NCBI GenBank assembly: GCA_002842265.1
Contig: PHCO01000004.1
Span: 1-43,779, forward strand
Length of the DNA: 43,779 nucleotides
Direction of reading: 5' to 3'
Origin: Betaproteobacteria bacterium HGW-Betaproteobacteria-18
GTDB lineage: Bacteria > Pseudomonadota > Gammaproteobacteria > Burkholderiales > Burkholderiaceae_C
A program made the position numbers and the translations under genes. Numbering within the stretch: position 1 is the first letter of the stretch; each line of letters starts with the position of its first letter. The notes beneath the pieces were generated by a model. That model was not told where the DNA came from, searched no databases, and saw nothing but the letters and a program-made list of their open reading frames with translations. Positions 35,438-43,043 of the stretch are shown piece by piece.

Positions 35438-36433
35438 ATGAAACGTCTATTCATCAAAACCGTGCTGGCCACCGTCGCCATCGCTGCCGTTGGCATCGCC
35501 AGTGCGCAGGAAAAAACCATCAAGTTTGCCACCCAAAACCCCAAGGGTCACCCCATTGTGATGGGTGCTGACAAGTTTGCAGAATTGGTGGCAGCCAAGT
35601 CGGGCGGCAAGATCAAAGTCAACGTGTTCCCGGGTGGCGTGCTCGGCAGCGACCAGGCCAACGTGTCGGCGCTGCAAGGCGGCACGCTGGAAATGGTGTC
35701 CATGAACTCGGGCATTCTGGCCGGCCAAGTCAAGGACTTTGCGGTGTTCGACTTCCCCTTCATGTTCGCCAATGAAAAAGAAGCCGATGCCATCGTCGAT
35801 GGTGCCTTTGGTCACAAAATGCACGCCATGCTGGACGCCAAAGGCATTGTCGGTCTGGCGTATTACGAGCTGGGTTTCCGCAACCTGACCAACGCCAAAC
35901 GCGCCATCAACAAGGTCTCTGACATTGACGGCCTGAAACTGCGCGTGATCCCCAACCCGATCAACGTCGATTGGGTCAAGGCTCTGGGCGCCAACCCGAC
36001 ACCGCTGCCATGGCCCGAAGTCTATGCCGCGCTGGAACAAAAAGCGGTGGACGGCCAGGAAAACCCGGTCACCGTGATCAACGCCAACAAGCTCTATGAA
36101 GTGCAAAAATTTCTGGCGCTCACCAACCACCAGTACAACCCCCAGTCGGTCATGATCAGCAAGAAATTCTGGGACACACTGTCGGCCGCCGAGAAGAAAA
36201 TCGTTGGTGATGCAGCCATCGAGTCCGCCAAGTACCAGCGCGAGCAGGCCCGTGGCCAGGTTGCCGGCGCCATGGACAACCTGAAGAAAAACGGCATGAC
36301 CGTGACCACCTTGCCAGCTTCTGAAATGGCTATTTTGCAAGACAAGATGAAACCCGTGATTGCCAAACACGGCGAGCCCATCGCCGCTACCGTGGCTGAA
36401 CTGCAAGCTGAGCTGGCCAAACTGCGCAAGTAA
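35438..36433 (+). CDS. TRAP transporter substrate-binding protein, DctP type
   Basis: A 331-residue periplasmic binding protein with a signal peptide cleaved near ASA-QE (residue 23/24). The DctP fold is shown by FATQNPKGHPIVMGADKFAE and the LKLRVIPNPINVDWVKALGANPTPLPWPEVYAALEQKAVDGQENP segment. The Arg in LRV and Asn in QENP are the usual carboxylate and ligand contacts, so the ligand is probably an organic acid. A CCGGAG ribosome site precedes the ATG. A strong stem-loop directly follows the gene. The ligand is the key unknown of the whole cluster. Confidence 0.94.
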   Translation: MKRLFIKTVLATVAIAAVGIASAQEKTIKFATQNPKGHPIVMGADKFAELVAAKSGGKIKVNVFPGGVLGSDQANVSALQGGTLEMVSMNSGILAGQVKDFAVFDFPFMFANEKEADAIVDGAFGHKMHAMLDAKGIVGLAYYELGFRNLTNAKRAINKVSDIDGLKLRVIPNPINVDWVKALGANPTPLPWPEVYAALEQKAVDGQENPVTVINANKLYEVQKFLALTNHQYNPQSVMISKKFWDTLSAAEKKIVGDAAIESAKYQREQARGQVAGAMDNLKKNGMTVTTLPASEMAILQDKMKPVIAKHGEPIAATVAELQAELAKLRK

Positions 36434-36450
36434 AGCAAAGCAGGGCAAAT

Positions 36451-36494
36451 GGTCTTGTTTGACTGGTGGTGCGCCGAACCAGTCAAACAGGACC
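36451..36494 (+). promoter_or_regulatory. Long stem-loop after dctP (mRNA-stabilising candidate)
   Basis: A stem of 17 pairs, including one wobble (36451-36467 with 36478-36494), and a 10-base loop GGTGCGCCGA. There is no T tract, so it is not a standard intrinsic terminator; it may protect the abundant dctP message. The right arm abuts repeat D. Confidence 0.75.
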
Positions 36495-36607
36495 GTCATT
36501 GCGAGCGCAGCGCGGCAATCCAGAGGGCATGGATTGCTTCACTGCAGCCTGTCCTGAGCTTAGCCTGTCCTGAGCTTGGCGAAGGGTCGAAAGGTTCGCA
36601 ATGACGG
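36493..36607. repeat. MITE-like repeat D (most complete copy)
   Basis: 115 bases bounded by perfect 12-bp inverted ends CCGTCATTGCGA and TCGCAATGACGG. The interior holds a hairpin (GGCAATCCA...TGGATTGC) and tandem CCTGTCCTGAGCTTAG/TGG units, then GCGAAGGGTCGAAAGG. No coding capacity. Confidence 0.85.
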
Positions 36608-36657
36608 GGTCGGCTCACGCCGCACCATAACGCAAGATTGCTTAAAAAGTCCACACC

Positions 36658-37704
36658 ATGAACAAAACCCGCATCGCCATTGCTGGCGCTGGCTACATCG
36701 GCCTGGCGCACCTGGAAGTGGCGCAGAAAAGCACCACCTGCACGCTGTCCGCCATCGTGGATCCGTCGCCCGGCGCTGTGGCGATTGCCGCCAGGGCAGG
36801 TGTGCCGCGGTACACCTCCATTGACGAATTACTGGCCCAGGACCGCCCCGATGGCCTGATCCTGGCCACCCCCAACCAATTGCACGTGCCGCAGGCGCTG
36901 CAGTGCATCGCAGCGGGCATGCCCATCCTGCTCGAAAAACCCATCGCCACCACCGTCGCCGAGGCCGAAAAGCTGGTCAGTCAGGTGGACAAGACCGGTG
37001 CCAAAGTGCTCATCGGTCATCACCGCGCGCACAGCCCGATCATGGCCAAGGCCAGGGAAGTGGTCGATTCCGGCAAGCTGGGCCAACTGGTGGCGGTGAT
37101 GGGCAGCGCCACTTTTTTGAAGCCCGACCACTACTTCAACGATAACCCCTGGCGCAAGGACATTGGTGCCGGCCCGATCCTGACCAACATGATCCACGAG
37201 GTGCACAACCTGCGCATGCTGTGCGGCGACATCGTGGCCGTGCAGGCCTTTTCCAGCAACGCCACCCGTGGCTTTGTGATCGAAGACACGGTGGCCATCA
37301 CCCTGCGTTTTGCCAGCGGGGCTTTGGGCACCTTCATGCTGAGCGACACCGCCGCCTGCCCGCGCAGCTGGGAGCAAACCAGTCAGGAAAACAAGGCCTA
37401 CCCCACTTATGCCGACGAAGATTGCTACGTCATCACCGGCACCAACGGTGCCTTGTCGGTGCCCACCATGCGCCTGAAAACTTACCCGCGCCCGGAAGAC
37501 CGCTCGTGGTGGAAGGAATTTGAAGTGGGCGTGGTCGGCATGGTGCGCGACGACCCGCTCAAGCAGCAGATGGAACATTTTGGCGCGGTCGTGCGCGGCG
37601 AAGCCGAGCCGCTGGTCAGCGCCCGCGATGGCCTGCAAAACCTGCGCGTGACCGAAGCCATAGTCCAGGCTGCCCAGAGCGGGCAGGTGGTCAATTTGTC
37701 ATGA
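36658..37704 (+). CDS. Gfo/Idh/MocA-family oxidoreductase
   Basis: A 348-residue NAD(P)-dependent dehydrogenase of the glucose-fructose/inositol dehydrogenase family. The cofactor loop GAGYIG is at residues 10-15, and EKPIA (93-97) carries the catalytic-site Lys94. The C-terminal half contains GAGPILTNMIHEVHNLRML, where the family usually has an Asp before the Ile-His pair and this protein has Asn. Substrates in the family are cyclic polyols, sugars and related hydroxy acids, which suits the neighbouring shikimate-type enzymes. It starts 50 bases after repeat D. Confidence 0.92.
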   Translation: MNKTRIAIAGAGYIGLAHLEVAQKSTTCTLSAIVDPSPGAVAIAARAGVPRYTSIDELLAQDRPDGLILATPNQLHVPQALQCIAAGMPILLEKPIATTVAEAEKLVSQVDKTGAKVLIGHHRAHSPIMAKAREVVDSGKLGQLVAVMGSATFLKPDHYFNDNPWRKDIGAGPILTNMIHEVHNLRMLCGDIVAVQAFSSNATRGFVIEDTVAITLRFASGALGTFMLSDTAACPRSWEQTSQENKAYPTYADEDCYVITGTNGALSVPTMRLKTYPRPEDRSWWKEFEVGVVGMVRDDPLKQQMEHFGAVVRGEAEPLVSARDGLQNLRVTEAIVQAAQSGQVVNLS

Positions 37705-37711
37705 ACAAGCG

Positions 37712-37843
37712 CTGTCATTGTGAGCCCGCCGTATCCGGCTCGATCCCGCACACGGACCTTGAACCGTCATCGCGAGCGAAGCGTGGCGATCCATGCATTT
37801 TGCAGTCATGGATTGCCACGCCGTTGCACGGCTCGCAATGACG
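37712..37843. repeat. MITE-like repeat E (two abutting copies)
   Basis: Left copy 37712-37763 opens TGTCATTGTGAGC and has a B1-like interior. Right copy 37764-37843 runs from CCGTCATCGCGAGC to GCTCGCAATGACG with a central CGATCCATG...CATGGATTG hairpin. Confidence 0.8.
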
Positions 37844-37876
37844 CATCAGTTTCGTTTTCATCCTAAAGGAATCCCC

Positions 37877-38323
37877 ATGAAAGTTCTCATGCTGCACGGC
37901 GTCAACCACAACATGTTCGGCAAGCGCGACCCCAGGCAGTACGGCACCATCACGCTCGATCAGATCAACGCCTCCCTGACTGCACTGGGCAAGGAACTGG
38001 GCGTCGAGATCGAGGCCTACCAGACCAACTGCGAAGGCGACATGTGCGAGCGCATTCACCAGGCCTACAAAGATGGCGTGGACGCGGTGCTGATCAATGC
38101 CGGTGCCTGGACGCATTACAGCTATGGCATCCGTGATGCGCTGGCCATCCTGACCTGCCCGATTGTGGAGCTGCACATGTCCAACATTCACGCCCGCGAG
38201 GAATTCCGCCACCACTCGGTGTTCGGCGAAATTGTCATGGGCCAGATTTGCGGCTTTGGCGAGGACAGTTATTTGCTGGCTTTGCGCGCCGGCGTGTCGG
38301 CAGCCAAGGGGAAAAAAGCATGA
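37877..38323 (+). CDS. aroQ: Type II 3-dehydroquinate dehydratase paralogue
   Basis: A 148-residue AroQ-fold dehydratase. Catalytic Arg17 and Tyr22 (KRDPRQYG), Asn74 and His80 (INAGAWTHYS), His100 (VELHMSNIHAREEFR) and Arg111 are all kept, so it should be active. Differences from the biosynthetic type are the opening GVNHNMFGKRDP for GPNLNLLGxREP and NAGAWTHYS for NPGAYTHTS. It would interconvert 3-dehydroquinate or a close analogue and the dehydrated product. A good ribosome site (AAAGGA) precedes the ATG, and it overlaps the next gene by ATGA. A catabolic quinate pathway enzyme is one option. Confidence 0.9.
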   Translation: MKVLMLHGVNHNMFGKRDPRQYGTITLDQINASLTALGKELGVEIEAYQTNCEGDMCERIHQAYKDGVDAVLINAGAWTHYSYGIRDALAILTCPIVELHMSNIHAREEFRHHSVFGEIVMGQICGFGEDSYLLALRAGVSAAKGKKA

Positions 38324-39150
38324 CCATCGACGGCAACACCGAAATCATTGCGCACATTGGCTTTCCCACCTATGCCTTTCGGGCACCGCTGATTTACAAC
38401 CCCTGGTTTGCCAAGGTGGGCATCAACGCCATTGTGGTGCCGATGTCGTGCCAGGTTGAGCCCTATCCAAGGTTTTTGCGCTCGATCTTTCATCTGGGCA
38501 ATATTCGCGGCGCGTTGATCACCATGCCGCACAAGGTGTCCACGGTGGGCATGGTCGATGAGGTGCTGCCCACGGCTGCCATTGCGGGTTCGTGCAACGC
38601 CGTGCGTCGCCTGGCTGATGGCCGCTTGCAGGGCGAGATGTTCGATGGCGAGGGCTTTGTGCGCGGTCTCAAACGCAAGGGATTCGACCCCAAGGGTCGG
38701 CGCGCCCTGGTGGTGGGGGCGGGCGGTGTGGGGTGTGCCATTGCCGCCTCGCTGGCCGCCGCAGGGGTGCTGGACATGGACTTGTTCGATGTCAATGACG
38801 CCTCTGCCCAAGGCCTGGCCAACCGGCTGATGCAGCACTACCCCAGCATGACGATTCGCACCGGCTCCAATGATCCTGCCGGCTACGAACTGCTGGTCAA
38901 CGCCACCCCCATGGGCATGAAGGACGGCGACCCGTTGCCCGTTGACATGGCCAGGGTCGATGCCTCCACCTTTGTCGGTGAAGTGGTCATGAAGACCGAC
39001 ATGACCGCGTTTTTGAAGGCTGCGCAGGCGCGCGGCTGCCGCATCCAGATGGGCTCAGACATGCTGTACGAGATGATTCCCGCCTACCTGGAGTACTTTG
39101 GCTACCCGGTGCCGACACCTGATGAGTTGCGCGCCGCGGCTCAAGGCTGA
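38320..39150 (+). CDS. Divergent shikimate dehydrogenase-like protein
   Basis: A 276-residue protein with AroE fold. Catalytic-type Lys72 (LITMPHK) and Asp109 (MFDGEG) and the cofactor loop GAGGVG (133-138) are present. The two serines that hold the shikimate carboxylate in AroE are missing: the equivalent stretch reads GFPTYAFRAP. So it should reduce or oxidise a substrate different from shikimate, perhaps a larger or differently charged ring. It is coupled to the dehydroquinase gene by ATGA, so both very likely act in one pathway. The N-terminal candidate starts further upstream lie inside aroQ. Confidence 0.88.
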   Translation: MTIDGNTEIIAHIGFPTYAFRAPLIYNPWFAKVGINAIVVPMSCQVEPYPRFLRSIFHLGNIRGALITMPHKVSTVGMVDEVLPTAAIAGSCNAVRRLADGRLQGEMFDGEGFVRGLKRKGFDPKGRRALVVGAGGVGCAIAASLAAAGVLDMDLFDVNDASAQGLANRLMQHYPSMTIRTGSNDPAGYELLVNATPMGMKDGDPLPVDMARVDASTFVGEVVMKTDMTAFLKAAQARGCRIQMGSDMLYEMIPAYLEYFGYPVPTPDELRAAAQG

Positions 39151-39164
39151 TTGAAAGCAAAACC

Positions 39165-40097
39165 ATGACCCACCCAACAACGCCTGACGTCTTGATCTCT
39201 GAAGTGGGACCGCGCGACGGCCTGCAATCGGTCAAGGCCACCATGCCCACGGCAGACAAGTTCAAATGGATCGACGCGCTGGTGGCCGCCGGCCTGCGCG
39301 AGATCGAGGTGTGCTCCTTCGTGCCCGCCAAACTGCTGCCGCAAATGGCCGATGCTGCCCAGGTGGTGCAACACGCCTTGCAATACCAGGGCGTGACGGT
39401 GATGGCGCTGGTGCCCAATTTGCGCGGCGCCGAAGCGGCTTTGAGGTCCGGCGTGCACAAGCTCACCATTCCCTGTTCGGCCAGCGAAGCCCATTCCCTG
39501 GCCAACGTGCGCAAGAGCCGCAAAGACATGGTTGAAGAAGTGCGCGCCATCGTGCGCCTGCGCGACGAGATCACGCCAGGCGTCAAGATCGAAGCGGGCC
39601 TGTCCACCGCCTTTGGCTGCACCATCCAGGGCGAAGTCTCCGATGACGACGTGGTCTGGATGGCCGAGCAAGTGGTGGCGGCCGGGGTCGATGAAGCGGG
39701 CCTGTCCGACACCACCGGCATGGCCAACCCGGCGCAGGTACGCCGCCTCTTTACTAAGGTCCGCGCAGCCATTGGCGACAAGACCGGCGCTGCCCACATG
39801 CACAACACGCGCGGCCTGGGGCTGGCCAACTGCCTGGCCGCCTATGACGTGGGCGTGCGCACCTTTGACGCGTCTTTGGGTGGATTGGGCGGCTGCCCGT
39901 ATGCCCCCGGCGCCTCGGGCAACGTGGTCACCGAAGACCTGGTCTTCATGTTCGAGGCCATGGGCATCAGGACGGGCATCGACATTGAAAAACTCATCGC
40001 CGCACGCGCCCCCCTGATGGCCGGACTGCCAGGTGAGCCGGTCTATGGCATGACCCCGCTGGCAGGATTGCCCAAGAACTGGAAAATGGCGGCTTGA
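39165..40097 (+). CDS. HMG-CoA lyase-family acyl-CoA lyase
   Basis: A 310-residue TIM-barrel lyase of the hydroxymethylglutaryl-CoA lyase family. Arg17/Asp18 (GPRDGLQ), the metal ligands His211/His213 (AHMHNTRG) and catalytic Cys244 in GGLGGCPYAPGASGNV are all present, so retro-Claisen/aldol cleavage of a 3-hydroxyacyl-CoA is expected. HMG-CoA from leucine is one substrate, but no leucine-pathway neighbours are seen; a product of the CoA-transferase/MaoC steps is more likely. It follows the SDH-like gene by 14 bases. Confidence 0.92.
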   Translation: MTHPTTPDVLISEVGPRDGLQSVKATMPTADKFKWIDALVAAGLREIEVCSFVPAKLLPQMADAAQVVQHALQYQGVTVMALVPNLRGAEAALRSGVHKLTIPCSASEAHSLANVRKSRKDMVEEVRAIVRLRDEITPGVKIEAGLSTAFGCTIQGEVSDDDVVWMAEQVVAAGVDEAGLSDTTGMANPAQVRRLFTKVRAAIGDKTGAAHMHNTRGLGLANCLAAYDVGVRTFDASLGGLGGCPYAPGASGNVVTEDLVFMFEAMGIRTGIDIEKLIAARAPLMAGLPGEPVYGMTPLAGLPKNWKMAA

Positions 40098-40101
40098 TTT
40101 G

Positions 40102-40129
40102 CTGTGGGAGCGGCGCCCCCGCCGCGATG
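40102..40129. repeat. Short REP-like hairpin
   Basis: GTGGGAGCGGCG-CCCC-CGCCGCGATGG: a 6-bp GC stem (40110-40115 with 40120-40125) with a Pseudomonas-REP-like GTGGGAGCGGC opening. Lies between the lyase and carrier genes. Confidence 0.6.
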
Positions 40130-40148
40130 GCTTGAAGTGACATAGACC

Positions 40149-41021
40149 ATGTTTCTGCGCATCGTCAGCATCATTTTCCCGATCTTCATCATCGTGATGA
40201 TCGGCTTTGCCTACGGGCGCCAACGCCGACCTGACATGGCGGCGGCCAACACGCTCAACATCACGGTGTTTTTGCCGGCGCTGTTTTTCTCGGCGCTGGC
40301 GGGCAAGACCTTCAATCTGGCCGACAACGCGCAAATCGCGTTGGGCTGCGCCGTGGTGGTGCTGGGCTCGGGCCTGCTCACCTGGCCGCTGGCGCGGCTG
40401 CTCGGCATGGCGCCCAAAACCCTGGTGCCACCCTCCATGTTCAACAACGTCGGCAACATGGGCCTGCCCCTGATGCTGCTGACCTTTGGCGAGCAGGCGC
40501 TGGGTGCTGCCGTGGTGCTGATGCTGGTGGTCACCGTGTTGCAGTTCAGTGTGGGCATCTGGCTGCTCAGCGGCCGCTTTCAGGCGTCGATGCTCTGGCG
40601 CGAGCCTTTGCTGGCGGCCGCAGCGGCCGGGATATTTGTCAGCCTGAGCGGCTTGACCGTGTGGCCACCGCTGATGGTGGCGGTCAAGCTGCTCGGCGAT
40701 ATTTCGATTGGCCTGATGATTTTTTCGCTGGGCGTGCGCTTGTCCACGGCGCAGTTGGGCGCCTGGCGCATTGGCGCGGTGGGGGCCGTCGTGACGCCGG
40801 TCACGGGCATGCTGGTGGCCTGGGGCGTTGGTCTGCTGGCCAACCTGAGCCCGACCGAGCAAGCCATGCTGTTTGTGTTTGGCGCGCTGCCGCCAGCCGT
40901 GTCGTGTTTCATCTTTGCCGAACGCTACAGCCAAGAGCCTGCCAAAGTGGCCAGCATTGTCATCATCGGCAATACTGCAGCCTTGTTTTTTATTCCGCTG
41001 GCGCTCGCGCTGCGCCTGTAA
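40149..41021 (+). CDS. AEC-family transporter (auxin efflux carrier fold)
   Basis: A 290-residue membrane carrier with about ten helices. The N-terminal IVSIIFPIFIIVMIGFAYGRQRR, the crossover segment PPSMFNNVGNMGLPLMLLTFGEQAL and the C-terminal FGALPPAVSCFIFAERYSQEP are typical of bacterial AEC proteins, several of which move malate, malonate or other carboxylates. Here it may export a by-product or give a second uptake route next to TRAP. It starts 51 bases after the lyase gene. Confidence 0.9.
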   Translation: MFLRIVSIIFPIFIIVMIGFAYGRQRRPDMAAANTLNITVFLPALFFSALAGKTFNLADNAQIALGCAVVVLGSGLLTWPLARLLGMAPKTLVPPSMFNNVGNMGLPLMLLTFGEQALGAAVVLMLVVTVLQFSVGIWLLSGRFQASMLWREPLLAAAAAGIFVSLSGLTVWPPLMVAVKLLGDISIGLMIFSLGVRLSTAQLGAWRIGAVGAVVTPVTGMLVAWGVGLLANLSPTEQAMLFVFGALPPAVSCFIFAERYSQEPAKVASIVIIGNTAALFFIPLALALRL

Positions 41022-41036
41022 CCGGAGCCACTGCCC

Positions 41037-41306
41037 ATGGATTTGCCAATTCACCAACTGTCGATGACGGTGCTGATGACCCCCGACACCGCCAATTTTT
41101 CCGGCAACGTGCACGGCGGCACCATTCTGAAATTTCTGGATCAGGTGGCCTTTGCCTGCGCCAGCCGCTATGCCGGGTGCTACGTGGTCACGCTCAGTGT
41201 CGATCAGGTCATGTTCAGGCAGTCGATCCATGCCGCCGCTGAACTGCGCAAGCAGATGCGCCGCGAAATGGAGCAGTGTTTTGCGGCCACACGGACCAGC
41301 CCATGA
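41037..41306 (+). pseudogene. Acyl-CoA thioesterase (hot-dog) with internal deletion
   Basis: The reading frame is open (89 residues), but the protein is too short. Residues 1-66 match the N-terminal half of YciA-type acyl-CoA thioesterases (MTVLMTPDTANFSGNVHGGTILKFLDQVAFACASRYA...VMFRQSIH), including the Asn-His-Gly-Gly site region. After QSIH the sequence jumps to RKQMRREMEQCFA, which resembles the very C-terminal helix of those proteins. From family knowledge roughly 70 residues are missing in between, in frame, so the hot-dog fold cannot be complete. The next gene overlaps by ATGA. Possibly still expressed; activity is doubtful. Confidence 0.75.
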
Positions 41307-41950
41307 TCGACTGCCACGTCCACGTCTTTGACCCGGCCCGCTTTCCCTATGCGGCAGACGCCTGGTATCGCCCCTCGGGTGGCGAGACCGGCACGGCGGC
41401 GCAGCTCGGCCAGGTGCTCGATGCCCATGGCGTGCAGCATGCGCTGATCGTCGGTCCCAATTCCGGCTATGGGCTGGACAACCGCTGCCTGCTGGACGCG
41501 CTGGCGCGATCTGGACCTGTGGGCGCAGGTGCAAGTGCAGGCCGACGAGTTGGTCGCCTTGAAACCGATGTTGCAGGACAGCGGTGCCAAGCTGTTATTC
41601 GATCACTGCGGCCGACCCGACCCGGCGGCTGGCGTGGGGCAAGCCGGTTTTGCGGCCCTGCTGTCGCTGGCTGAAACGGGCCGGGCCTGCGTCAAGCTGT
41701 CCAGCCTGGTGAAGTGTTCAAACCAGCCGTACCCTTACCCCGATGCCTGGCTTTTTGTGCAGGCGCTGCTGCAAGCTTACACGCCGCAAGCTCTGGTATG
41801 GGGGGCTCGGACTGGCCGTTTTTGCGTGCGCCTGAGCGCATTGACTACGGCCCGTTGCGGACGCTGTTTGAGCAACTGGTGCCCGATGCGGCTGACCGTC
41901 AGGCCATTGGGTGGGATGCACCACGCAGGCTGTTGGGGTTTGGCGGGTAG
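41303..41950 (+). pseudogene. Amidohydrolase-2 family metal hydrolase, frameshifted
   Basis: Three pieces of one TIM-barrel amidohydrolase (PDC-lactonase/AMDHD2-like) lie in two frames. The first (41303 to about 41505) is MIDCHVHVFDPARFPYAADAWYRP up to CLLDALA. The frame then changes, with loss of about 45-50 family residues, to DLDLWAQVQVQADELVALKPML...LFDHCGRPD...KLSSLVKCS (to about 41800). A second shift at a six-G run (41800-41805) returns to SDWPFLRAPERIDYGPLRTLFEQLV...RRLLGFGG. The metal-binding HxH and HCGRPD motifs are in different frames, so no active enzyme can be made without frame changes. It is coupled by ATGA to the thioesterase remnant. Confidence 0.85.
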
Positions 41951-42111
41951 TCTTCGGCCGCGATAACGATGAGTTTGAATGGTGGGGGTTATGTCGCCAT
42001 TGCAGCGCAATGTAGAGAGGTACTTTGCGCGGCAAGGCGTGTACACAACATGCCACATCAACAGCCAGAAAGCGAACCCCTACAGGTGTTGTTCGTTTTC
42101 CGGCAAGGCTT

Positions 42112-42960
42112 TCAAATTTCCAGGTTATCGATCAGCCGTGTGTTGCCCAGTTTGGCGGCGCCAAGCACCACCAGGCCAGCGTGTTGGGCCAGGGGGGTGA
42201 CTTGGTCGGGGGCAGGTGTTTGCAGGTTGCTGCGGCAGCGCACTGTCAGGTAGTCGGGCTGCCAGCCGCGCTGGGCCAGGGCGGCCATGGCTTGCTGCTC
42301 CAGGCCGGGCAGGTCAGTGGCGCCGGCGCGCACGGCTTCGGCCATGGCGCGCAGGGCTTGTGACAGTTGCACCGCTTCCAGGCGCTGGTCTGGGCTGAGG
42401 TAGTTGTTGCGCGAGGACAGTGCCAACCCATCCTGCGCGCGCAGGGTCTGGCCGCCGATCACTTCAATGGGCAGGGCAAACTGCTGCACCATGCGCCGGA
42501 TCACCATGAGCTGCTGGTAATCTTTTTTCCCAAACAGCGCGAACCGCGGCTGCACGCAGGCAAACAGCTTCATCACCACGGTGCAGACGCCGACAAAAAA
42601 CCCCGGCCTGAAATGACCTTCCAGAATGTTGGCGAATTCCGATGGCGGCTGGATGGTGAAGCCCTGGGGTTGCGGGTACAGCTCTTTCTCGCTGGGCGCG
42701 AACACCACATCGCAACCCGCTGCTTCGAGCGCCTGGCAATCGGCCTCCCAGGTGCGCGGGTAGGTGTCAAAGTCTTCGTGCGGCAAAAACTGCAGCCGGT
42801 TGACAAAAATGCTGACCACCACCACATCGCCGAGTGGCTTGGCCTGGCGCACCAGCGCCAGGTGGCCATCGTGCAGGTTGCCCATGGTAGGTACAAATGC
42901 CGGGTGTTTGAAGTTGGCCAAGTGCTCGCGCAATTCGGCGATGGTTCGAATGATGATCAT
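42112..42960 (-). CDS. panC: Pantothenate synthetase PanC
   Basis: PanC joins pantoate and beta-alanine with ATP. The 282 residues carry [18 protein letters not shown] (HxGH site), the [12 protein letters not shown] stretch and [16 protein letters not shown] near residue 180. The start ATG at 42960 gives [14 protein letters not shown], as in homologues. It shares the pathway with panB just upstream, but an 83-base gap filled by a REP-like repeat separates them. CoaD and CoaE, later steps, lie at 13 and 5 kb. Confidence 0.96.
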   Translation of the reverse strand: MIIIRTIAELREHLANFKHPAFVPTMGNLHDGHLALVRQAKPLGDVVVVSIFVNRLQFLPHEDFDTYPRTWEADCQALEAAGCDVVFAPSEKELYPQPQGFTIQPPSEFANILEGHFRPGFFVGVCTVVMKLFACVQPRFALFGKKDYQQLMVIRRMVQQFALPIEVIGGQTLRAQDGLALSSRNNYLSPDQRLEAVQLSQALRAMAEAVRAGATDLPGLEQQAMAALAQRGWQPDYLTVRCRSNLQTPAPDQVTPLAQHAGLVVLGAAKLGNTRLIDNLEI

Positions 42961-42969
42961 GATATTTTG

Positions 42970-43029
42970 TGGGACAGACCAACTTCGCTGAGCGTAGCGA
43001 AGATCAGTTGCTCTGTCCTCAACTGATTA
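42970..43029. repeat. REP-like palindromic repeat, diverged copy
   Basis: Outer arms GGACAGA (42972-42978) and TCTGTCC (43012-43018), inner stem TTCGCT/AGCGAA, and the tail TCAACTGATTA. The architecture and tail match the two copies at 22.5 kb, while the arm bases changed in compensating fashion (GGTCAGA/TCTGACC there). Confidence 0.8.
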
Positions 43030-43043
43030 CTGGATGTCCCAAC

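Noticed and set aside
39141-41534. A 797-codon open frame on the minus strand
   Set aside because: It runs antisense to four well-supported genes. Its product is His/Gln/Arg-rich without motifs, as expected for a shadow frame in GC-rich DNA.
41800-41805. Phase-variable G tract in the amidohydrolase
   Set aside because: A second, independent lesion upstream already breaks the gene, so a switch is less likely than decay.
41979-42200. Small plus-strand frame (73 codons) before panC
   Set aside because: Overlaps the panC 3' end, has no ribosome site and matches no family I recognise; the 41951-42111 gap otherwise shows nothing.
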